This document shows, in pieces, positions 1 through 5,019 of a stretch of 7,075 nt of DNA (the stretch's first letter is position 1; every line of letters begins with the position of its first letter). The DNA comes from Gemmatimonadota bacterium. GTDB lineage: Bacteria > Gemmatimonadota > Gemmatimonadetes > Longimicrobiales > Gaopeijiaceae. The DNA lies in the NCBI GenBank assembly GCA_003567615.1, contig PWZC01000269.1, positions 1 through 7,075 on the forward strand. Reading direction: 5' to 3'. A program made the position numbers and the translations under genes. A model generated the notes under the pieces. That model was given only the letters and a program-made list of their open reading frames with translations. It was not told the DNA's origin and did no database searches.

Positions 1-107
1 AAGAGGCCCTCCGGGAGGAGTGGCTCCTGATCTTCCAGCACGATGCCTTCACGCCGTGGGGTCACCTGGCTCCCGACGGTCGGGGTCTCCGGGAGCCGGG
101 GGTCTAG
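1..107 (+). CDS. C-terminal end of an upstream gene (possible MBL-fold metallohydrolase), partial
   Basis: The reading frame beginning at base 3 is open from the window edge and ends at a TAG at 105-107, giving 34 residues that start EALREEWLLIFQHD and end in REPGV. The acidic/aromatic segment REEWLLIFQHD followed by a Gly/Pro-rich tail resembles, from memory, the C-terminal strand of MBL-fold (beta-lactamase-like) hydrolases, where a Trp-hydrophobic-His-Asp run closes the domain. No metal-binding motif is inside the window, so the family call is weak. The coding call itself is better supported: codon use matches the downstream genes, while the other two forward frames here read as Arg/Pro/Gly-rich nonsense. 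The gene is complete only to the left of the window. No convincing terminator follows it. Confidence 0.5.
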   Translation, partial: EALREEWLLIFQHDAFTPWGHLAPDGRGLREPGV

Positions 108-150
108 TCGGTCAGCCCGGTGGGTCGGATCGGCTCCGGGCCGGGCGAGG

Positions 151-179
151 GTGACCTGGAGGGAGGCTTTCCATATATT
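151..179 (+). promoter_or_regulatory. Candidate sigma-70-type promoter for the thiolase gene
   Basis: GTGACC at 151-156 (4 of 6 to TTGACA) is separated by exactly 17 bp from TATATT at 174-179 (5 of 6 to TATAAT). The -10 lies in one of the very few AT-rich patches of this GC-rich gap. A start site would be expected near 186, leaving a leader of about 130 nt before the thiolase ATG. This is a sequence match only; no transcript data are available. Confidence 0.45.
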
Positions 180-206
180 CAGCAGGCTCGGCTCCAGACG
201 CCCGGA

Positions 207-231
207 GACCGGGCCGCCTGAGTCCCCGGTC
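207..231 (+). other. Possible leader hairpin upstream of thiolase
   Basis: GACCGGG (207-213) and CCCGGTC (225-231) are perfect inverted repeats of 7 bp around an 11-nt loop, lying downstream of the candidate promoter and inside the presumed leader. There is no T-run after it, so it does not look like an intrinsic terminator. In such GC-rich DNA a 7-bp stem can arise by chance. The rest of 108-315 shows no gene: the only open frame through it is an in-frame extension of thiolase with no family similarity. Confidence 0.25.
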
Positions 232-300
232 CCGGGTCTCGTGGCGCTGGTCTTCCGGAGCCCGCAGGCCCTTCCCCCGGATCCCGACGCAACCCCGACA

Positions 301-306
301 GAGGTG
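301..306 (+). promoter_or_regulatory. Ribosome binding site for thiolase
   Basis: GAGGTG at 301-306 is 9 nt before the ATG at 316. It is the evidence for starting thiolase at 316 rather than at the upstream in-frame ATG at 43, which lacks such a site and lies inside the preceding gene. Confidence 0.6.
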
Positions 307-315
307 GTCCCCGCA

Positions 316-1527
316 ATGAGCGACGCAGCCCGTACCCCGGTCATCGTCAGTGGAGCGCGCACGCCCATCGGTCGTTTCCTGGGCGGTCTCAGCCCGCTGG
401 ATGCTCCCGAACTGGGAGCCCTGGCGGCCAAGGCCGCCGTGGAGAGGTCCGGCGTTCCGGGCGAGGAGATCGATGAGGTCATCCTGGGCAACGTGGTGCA
501 GGGCGGTGTGGGGCAGGCACCGGCCAGGCAAGCGGCCATCCGCTCCGGCCTTCCCGCCACCATCCCGGCGCTCACCGTGAACAAGGTCTGCGGGTCCGGG
601 CTGAAGGCCGTCATGCTGGCGGCCCAGGCCATTCGGGCCGGAGACGTTCGCGCCGTGGTCGCCGGCGGTTTCGAGTCCATGTCCAACGTGCCCTACTTCC
701 TCCCCGGGCTTCGGAATGGTCTCAAATTCGGCGATCGGAAGCTGGTGGACGGACTCATCCACGACGGACTCTGGTGTGCCTTCGGCCAGTGCCACATGGG
801 GGGGCACGCCGAGTACACCGCCGCCAAGGCGGGGATTACCCGGGAAGAGGCCGACGCCTTTGCGTTGTCGTCTCACCAGAAGGCAGTGGACGCCATCGAT
901 GCCGGTCGCTTCGCCGCAGAGATCGTCCCGGTGGAGATCCAGGGACGGAAGGGATCCGTCATCATCGACACCGATGAGAGTCCGCGGAGGGAAACCTCCA
1001 TGGAAGCGCTGGGTCGACTCCGCCCGGCCTTCCCCCAGGACGCGCCCGACGATATCGAGGACCTGGTGGTGACGGCAGGCAACGCGCCGGGGCTTAACGA
1101 CGGGGGGGCTGCGCTTGTGGTGACTTCCCTGGAGTTCGCCCAGGCCCACGGGCTCAAGGTGAAGGCCCACATCACCGGGTATGCCTCGGGCGGCACCGAG
1201 CCCCGGGATCTCTTCTTCGCGCCCATTACCGCCGTCCGGCGTCTCATGGACCGGGCCGGCACCGAGATCGGGGATTACGACCTCTTCGAGGTGAACGAGG
1301 CCTTTGCGGTGCAGGCCATCGCCGACATGCGCGGGCTGGAGATGGATCCGGAAAGGGTGAATGTGAATGGGGGAGCGGTGGCGCTGGGTCACCCCATCGG
1401 CTGTTCCGGCGCCCGGGTGCTCATCACCCTTCTCTACGCCATGGAGGATCGGGATCTCCGTACCGGTCTCGCCACCCTCTGTCTCGGGGGCGGAAACGCC
1501 GTGGCGCTGTCGGTGGAGCGACGCTGA
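316..1527 (+). CDS. Thiolase (acetyl-CoA C-acetyltransferase / 3-ketoacyl-CoA thiolase)
   Basis: The product is 403 residues and cytoplasmic. It should catalyse thiolytic cleavage of a 3-ketoacyl-CoA to acetyl-CoA plus a shortened acyl-CoA, or the reverse condensation of two acetyl-CoA. All thiolase-I/II catalytic elements are visible: nucleophile Cys92 in NKVCGSGLKAV, Asn327 in the NEAFA motif, His359 in GHPIGCSG and the second Cys389 in CLGGGNA. The spacings match Zoogloea thiolase (C89, N316, H348, C378 as I remember them) apart from a few extra residues between 240 and 252. The start at 316 puts the typical N-terminal TPVIVSGARTPIG at residues 7-19 and has a Shine-Dalgarno sequence. Direction and chain length cannot be read from sequence; the nearby dehydrogenases favour a short-chain degradative or acetoacetyl-CoA role. 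It is the first gene after the candidate promoter, 113 nt before the 3-hydroxyacyl-CoA dehydrogenase. Confidence 0.93.
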   Translation: MSDAARTPVIVSGARTPIGRFLGGLSPLDAPELGALAAKAAVERSGVPGEEIDEVILGNVVQGGVGQAPARQAAIRSGLPATIPALTVNKVCGSGLKAVMLAAQAIRAGDVRAVVAGGFESMSNVPYFLPGLRNGLKFGDRKLVDGLIHDGLWCAFGQCHMGGHAEYTAAKAGITREEADAFALSSHQKAVDAIDAGRFAAEIVPVEIQGRKGSVIIDTDESPRRETSMEALGRLRPAFPQDAPDDIEDLVVTAGNAPGLNDGGAALVVTSLEFAQAHGLKVKAHITGYASGGTEPRDLFFAPITAVRRLMDRAGTEIGDYDLFEVNEAFAVQAIADMRGLEMDPERVNVNGGAVALGHPIGCSGARVLITLLYAMEDRDLRTGLATLCLGGGNAVALSVERR

Positions 1528-1543
1528 TCTCCGGTGGAGCGAC
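1505..1543 (+). repeat. Imperfect short tandem duplication at the thiolase stop codon
   Basis: CGGTGGAGCGAC occurs at 1511-1522 and again at 1532-1543, a 21-bp period. Each copy is preceded by CGCTG (1505-1509 and 1522-1526) with a 1-nt versus 5-nt joint. The TGA stop (1525-1527) lies between the copies, so the second copy is non-coding. It looks like a small decayed duplication at the gene end. Confidence 0.5.
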
Positions 1544-1566
1544 ACGCCGGTTTCGGGGGACCTGCA

Positions 1567-1594
1567 CCGACCTCCCGCGGACCGGTCGGGTCGG
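1567..1594 (+). other. Inverted repeat in the leader of the 3-hydroxyacyl-CoA dehydrogenase gene
   Basis: CCGACC (1567-1572) pairs with GGTCGG (1589-1594), extendable by one G-U pair. The interior holds GCGGACCGGTC (1577-1587), an 11-mer that recurs exactly at 3796-3806 in the leader of the amino-acid dehydrogenase. It is 47 nt before the ATG at 1641. There is no T-run. It could be an operator, an mRNA structure or chance in GC-rich DNA. Confidence 0.25.
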
Positions 1595-1640
1595 CGCCGG
1601 CATTCGGACCGAACTTCCTCAACGTGCGAGAGACAACTTC

Positions 1641-2498
1641 ATGAAGATGGATACGGTGGCGGTGATCGGCGGGGGCCAGATGGGGAACGGGATCGCCCAC
1701 GTCTGCGCCCAGAGCGGGCTGAACGTGCGAATGGTGGACATCTCCAGGGAGGCCGTGGAGGGAGGTGTGGCCACCATCTCCAAGAACATGGACCGCCAGG
1801 TCCGCAAGGATCGGATGACCGCCGAGGAGAAGGATGCCGCCCTGGGACGGATCCGCACGTTCACCGACCCGGCGGAGGCGGCTCCCGGCGCTCAGCTCAT
1901 CGTGGAGGCCATCCCGGAGCGGCCGGAGCTAAAGTACGAGCTCTTCGCCTCCCTGGACGGGGCCGCGGATCCGGGTGCCATCCTGGCCTCCAACACCTCC
2001 TCCATCTCCATCACCGAGATCGCAGCCCGGACCGGGCGGCCGGAGAAGGTGATCGGGATGCACTTCATGAACCCGGTTCCGGTCATGCAGTTGGTGGAGG
2101 TGATCCGGGGGCTCGCCACCGATGACGCCACCACCGCGGCCGTCATGGGGCTCGCTCGGGCTCTGGGCAAGACGCCGGTGGAGGTCAATGACTTCCCCGG
2201 CTTCGTTTCCAATCGGATCCTCCTCCCCATGATCAACGAGGCGGTCTTCGCCCTCATGGAGGGGGTCGCCGAGGCAGAGGCCATCGACACGGTGATGAAG
2301 CTGGGGATGAATCACCCCATGGGACCGTTGGCCCTGGCCGATCTCATCGGACTCGATACCTGCCTCAGCATCCTGGAGGTGCTGCATCGAGACCTGGGTG
2401 ACGACCGATACCGGCCCTGCCCCCTCCTCCGCAAGTACGTGGCGGCGGGATGGCTGGGACGGAAGAGCGGTCGCGGTTTCTACACCTACGGCGAGTGA
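1641..2498 (+). CDS. hbd: 3-hydroxybutyryl-CoA (3-hydroxyacyl-CoA) dehydrogenase
   Basis: A 285-residue, single-domain-pair enzyme, the usual size for stand-alone bacterial 3-hydroxybutyryl-CoA dehydrogenases rather than FadB fusions. It should oxidise (S)-3-hydroxyacyl-CoA to 3-ketoacyl-CoA with NAD+, or run in reverse. The N-terminal Rossmann fold shows GGGQMG at 10-15, with the acidic Asp33 at the end of the second strand that favours NAD over NADP. The catalytic set known from human HAD (Ser137, His158, Glu170, Asn208) aligns with identical spacing to Ser120 in SNTSS, His141 in GMHFMNP, Glu153 in QLVEVI and Asn191 in FVSNRIL. The C-terminal dimerisation domain includes NHPMGPLALADLIGLD (224-239) and ends in the typical GRKSGRGFYTY. 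The start is uncertain by two codons (ATG at 1641 or 1647). The Shine-Dalgarno is weak (GAGAGA near 1628). It overlaps or abuts the next gene, suggesting translational coupling. Confidence 0.94.
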   Translation: MKMDTVAVIGGGQMGNGIAHVCAQSGLNVRMVDISREAVEGGVATISKNMDRQVRKDRMTAEEKDAALGRIRTFTDPAEAAPGAQLIVEAIPERPELKYELFASLDGAADPGAILASNTSSISITEIAARTGRPEKVIGMHFMNPVPVMQLVEVIRGLATDDATTAAVMGLARALGKTPVEVNDFPGFVSNRILLPMINEAVFALMEGVAEAEAIDTVMKLGMNHPMGPLALADLIGLDTCLSILEVLHRDLGDDRYRPCPLLRKYVAAGWLGRKSGRGFYTYGE

Positions 2499-2506
2499 GT
2501 GCCGCC

Positions 2507-3676
2507 ATGCTGACGGCTGAGCAACTGGAGGTCCGTCGCCTCGCCCTGGACCTGGCACGGGGTGAGGTCCGACCTCATGTGGAGGAGTGGGACCGGCAGC
2601 GCCAGGTCCCCCAGGGAATCCTGGACGCCATGGCCGAGCTGGGATTCATGGGAATGCGCGTTCCGGAAACCCACGGGGGACTCGGATTCGACCTGCCCAC
2701 CTATCTGGTGGCTCTCGAGGCGCTGGCCTGGGGCGACGCGTCGCTGGGGCTGGGACTCGCCGTCCACAACGGGCCGGTGACCCGCGCGGTCCATGCCTAC
2801 GGCTCCGACGAACAGAAGGAGGCGTGGCTGCCCCGGCTGGCCTCGGGTGACGTCCTGGGCGCCTTTGCCGTGGCCGAAGGGGAAGCCGGCGGCGACCTGG
2901 CCTCCCTGGTGGTGCGGGCCGCCCCAACGGCCGATGGATCCGGTTGGACCCTCTCCGGTGAAAAGGCCTGGGTAACCAACGGTGATCGGGCCGGTCTCCT
3001 GGTGGTCCTGGCCCGTACCGGAGAAGAGGGAGACGGCCTCTCCGCCTTCCTCGTGGCTCGGGATACGCCCGGGATCCAGGTGGTGGAGAGGGAGCGTACC
3101 ATGGGCTTCTCCGCAGCCGAGATCGTCACCGTTCGCTTTGACCGGGTGGCCCTCCCCTCCCAGGCCCTTCTGGGAGAGGTGGGCGATGGGCACGACGTGG
3201 TGGCGGATGCGTCGAATGTAGGACGGCTCGGGGTGGCCGCTGTGGCGCTGGGCATCGCCCAGGCGGCCTACGAACACGCCCTCCGCTACGCCGGCGAGCG
3301 GGAGCAGTTTGGTCGTCTGCTCCATGATTTCGGAGCCATCCAGGAGAAGCTGGCCGGGATGGCCCTGCGCATTGCCCAGGCTCGGAGCCTGCTCCTCCAT
3401 GTCTCTGCGGCCGCAGAGGCGGAGGCTCCGGCGGAGGGGATCCACCCCGCCAGCCTCAGGGCACAGGTGGCCATGGCCAAGGTCGCCGCCAGCGAGGCGG
3501 CCAGTTGGATCGCCGATGAGGCCGTCCAGATCTACGGAGGATACGGTTACATGCGGGACTACCCCGTGGAGCGGCTCATGCGCGACGCCAAGGGCACCGA
3601 GATCCACGAGGGGTCCAGTGAGCTCCTCCGGATGTGGATGGCCCTGGATGCGGTGGGGGACGCCGGTCTCTCGTGA
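2507..3676 (+). CDS. Acyl-CoA dehydrogenase
   Basis: A 389-residue flavoprotein of the acyl-CoA dehydrogenase family (usual length about 380-390), expected to introduce the trans-2 double bond into an acyl-CoA using FAD and pass electrons to ETF. Seen: N-terminal helical domain with GFMGMRVPETHGGLG (46-60), middle beta domain with SGEKAWVTNG (150-159), C-terminal helical domain with REQFGR (264-269), IYGGYGY (342-348) and the candidate catalytic base Glu368 in HEGSSELLR, at the site of the MCAD Glu376. Unusual: the family TEPxAGSD loop reads AEGEAGGD (123-130), losing the conserved Thr, Pro and Ser. Substrate is not readable; context suggests short-chain or branched acyl-CoA. The ATG at 2507 gives a normal N-terminus, but a GTG at 2495 overlaps the previous stop as GTGA and would add four residues. 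Either way it is tightly coupled to the upstream dehydrogenase. Confidence 0.92.
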   Translation: MLTAEQLEVRRLALDLARGEVRPHVEEWDRQRQVPQGILDAMAELGFMGMRVPETHGGLGFDLPTYLVALEALAWGDASLGLGLAVHNGPVTRAVHAYGSDEQKEAWLPRLASGDVLGAFAVAEGEAGGDLASLVVRAAPTADGSGWTLSGEKAWVTNGDRAGLLVVLARTGEEGDGLSAFLVARDTPGIQVVERERTMGFSAAEIVTVRFDRVALPSQALLGEVGDGHDVVADASNVGRLGVAAVALGIAQAAYEHALRYAGEREQFGRLLHDFGAIQEKLAGMALRIAQARSLLLHVSAAAEAEAPAEGIHPASLRAQVAMAKVAASEAASWIADEAVQIYGGYGYMRDYPVERLMRDAKGTEIHEGSSELLRMWMALDAVGDAGLS

Positions 3677-3778
3677 TCCGTCTTCCCGCCCGGCGGGTGT
3701 CGCCGCCCACCATCCCCTCCCCTTGATTCTTCGTTTCGAACCCGCCTGAGCCGGGGGCGGGCCGTCGGGGCCGCCTCC

Positions 3779-3805
3779 ACCGGTCCCAGGGGTCTGCGGA
3801 CCGGT
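3779..3805 (+). promoter_or_regulatory. Strong inverted repeat / hairpin in the amino-acid dehydrogenase leader
   Basis: ACCGGTCC (3779-3786) and GGACCGGT (3798-3805) are perfect 8-bp inverted repeats. Inside, CAG (3787-3789) pairs with CTG (3794-3796) around a GGGT loop, leaving one bulged C at 3797, so the folded RNA stem is 11 bp. It ends 27 nt before the ATG and 13 nt before the Shine-Dalgarno. No T-run follows, so it is not a standard terminator. As DNA, each arm contains the palindrome ACCGGT, and the two copies are 21 bp apart (about two helical turns), as in a paired operator. Function is inferred only. The remainder of 3677-3832 holds an AT-richer patch at 3722-3740 but no convincing promoter. 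Confidence 0.4.
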
Positions 3806-3818
3806 CAGCACACCAACC

Positions 3819-3823
3819 CGGAG
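3819..3823 (+). promoter_or_regulatory. Ribosome binding site for the amino-acid dehydrogenase
   Basis: CGGAG at 3819-3823, 9 nt before the ATG at 3833, is a modest Shine-Dalgarno match and supports that start. Confidence 0.45.
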
Positions 3824-3832
3824 CCGAACCGG

Positions 3833-4888
3833 ATGAACGTCTTCGAGCTGTTGTCCGAGAAGGGTCACGAGCAGATCGTCTTCTGGTCCGAACCCGAACT
3901 CGGATATCGTGGGATCATTGCCATTCATGACTCGACCCTGGGCCCGGCACTCGGGGGAACCCGCTTCTGGAACTATGCGTCCGACCGGGAGGCCGTCATC
4001 GACGTGCTTCGCCTGTCCCACGGGATGACCTACAAGGCGGCCGTGGCCGGGGTGAACCTGGGGGGCGGAAAGTCGGTGATCATCGGGGACAATCGGATCC
4101 GGGATCGGGAGATGATCTTCCGAGCCCATGGCCGCGCGGTGGAATCCCTGGGAGGCCGGTACATCACGGCCGAGGATGTGGGCACGTCGGTGGACGACAT
4201 GGAATTCGTCCGGATGGAGACCGATTCGGTGGTGGGGGTGCTCGGGGGATCGGGCGATCCCTCTCCGGTGACGGCCTTCGGCACCTACCAGGGAATCCGG
4301 GCGTGCGCCGAGCGACAGTACGGTCGCGCCTCCCTTTCAGGTCGCCATGTGGCGGTACAAGGGCTCGGAAATGTGGGGCGCAACCTGTGCGGCTTCCTGG
4401 CGGAAGATGGCGCTCGTCTCACCGTGACTGACATCGACGCGAAGCGGGTCGAGAGTGCCGTTCTGGAGTTCGGGGCCGAGGCCGTGGCTCCCGACGAGAT
4501 CTACGGAGTGGACGCCGACATATTCGCTCCCTGTGCCCTGGGCGCCGTCATCAACGACGACACCCTGAAGGCGCTCAAGGTGGACATCGTCGCCGGGGCG
4601 GCCAACAACCAGTTGGCCCGGGAGTCCCATGGAGAGATCCTACATGAGCGGGGTATCCTGTATGCTCCGGATTATGTGATCAATGCCGGTGGCCTCATCA
4701 ATGTCTACGGTGAGTTGCACGGGTGGACGTCGGATCGGAGTAAGCGGAAGGCCCAGGAGATCTTCACCACCCTTCTGCGGATCTTCGAGATGGCCGAGGA
4801 GGACGGTGTCCCCACGGGGACGGCGGCGGACCGGCTGGCGGAGGAACGGATCCAGCGGATCCGGCACCTGCAGCGCTCCACCCTCTGA
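3833..4888 (+). CDS. Leucine dehydrogenase-type Glu/Leu/Phe/Val dehydrogenase
   Basis: A 351-residue member of the amino-acid dehydrogenase superfamily, of the short length typical of leucine/phenylalanine/valine dehydrogenases rather than the 420-450 of glutamate dehydrogenase. It should reversibly deaminate a branched-chain amino acid to its 2-oxo acid and ammonia with NAD+. The catalytic residues fall at the same numbers I recall for Bacillus leucine dehydrogenase: Lys68 in MTYKAA, Lys80 in GGGKSV and Asp115 in TAEDVG. Leu40, Ala113 and Val291, remembered as side-chain-pocket residues in leucine dehydrogenase, are also present. The Rossmann motif GLGNVG is at 177-182, with Asp200 ending the next strand (NAD preference), and AGAANNQL is at 254-261. 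Valine or phenylalanine preference cannot be excluded. It lies 156 nt after the acyl-CoA dehydrogenase, behind a prominent inverted repeat, so it may be separately regulated while belonging to the same catabolic theme. Confidence 0.9.
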   Translation: MNVFELLSEKGHEQIVFWSEPELGYRGIIAIHDSTLGPALGGTRFWNYASDREAVIDVLRLSHGMTYKAAVAGVNLGGGKSVIIGDNRIRDREMIFRAHGRAVESLGGRYITAEDVGTSVDDMEFVRMETDSVVGVLGGSGDPSPVTAFGTYQGIRACAERQYGRASLSGRHVAVQGLGNVGRNLCGFLAEDGARLTVTDIDAKRVESAVLEFGAEAVAPDEIYGVDADIFAPCALGAVINDDTLKALKVDIVAGAANNQLARESHGEILHERGILYAPDYVINAGGLINVYGELHGWTSDRSKRKAQEIFTTLLRIFEMAEEDGVPTGTAADRLAEERIQRIRHLQRSTL

Positions 4889-5003
4889 CCCGTCTGTTCC
4901 CCTGGCCCACGAAAGTGATCATCTTCGTCATCGAGTGATGCCCGCCGGCCCTGTGCCTGCACGCCATGGGTCGTAGAGAGTCCTCCATCCGTCATCCATC
5001 CCA

Positions 5004-5009
5004 AGGGAG
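5004..5009 (+). promoter_or_regulatory. Ribosome binding site for glyA
   Basis: AGGGAG at 5004-5009, 10 nt before the ATG at 5020. It selects this start over the in-frame ATG at 4966, which would add an 18-residue tail not seen in the family. The gap 4889-5019 otherwise shows no clear promoter, terminator or riboswitch. Confidence 0.65.
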
Positions 5010-5019
5010 TTCCAGAGTC

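Noticed and set aside
43..315. In-frame N-terminal extension of thiolase by 91 residues
   Set aside because: The extension is Arg/Pro/Ser-rich, overlaps the end of the preceding gene and the candidate promoter, and has no family counterpart. A Shine-Dalgarno sequence supports the ATG at 316.
112..1545. Long open frame on the - strand opposite the thiolase gene (477 codons)
   Set aside because: It mirrors the thiolase gene, which has complete catalytic motifs. The antisense product is His/Gly/Pro/Arg-rich with no recognisable domain, a usual shadow of GC-rich coding DNA.
1367..2125. 252-codon + strand frame overlapping the thiolase end and the following gene
   Set aside because: Out of frame with both real genes and composed of low-complexity Arg/Gly/Pro/His sequence.
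3723..3751. TTGATT as a -35 box for the amino-acid dehydrogenase gene
   Set aside because: No -10-like hexamer is found at 16-18 bp downstream; the sequence there is entirely G/C-rich.
3741..3761. CCCGCC...GGCGGG stem as a terminator for the acyl-CoA dehydrogenase gene
   Set aside because: Only 6 bp with a 9-nt loop and no following T-run; G/C-rich self-complementarity is common here.
2486..4129. 547-codon - strand open frame across the acyl-CoA dehydrogenase, the gap and the start of the amino-acid dehydrogenase
   Set aside because: It covers two well-supported genes antisense and shows no motif. Long antisense frames are expected when third positions avoid A/T.
4889..5019. Possible glycine or other riboswitch before glyA
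   Set aside because: I looked for the conserved purine-rich core of glycine aptamers and for extended pairing and saw neither; only a 4-bp stem (CATC/GATG) is present.
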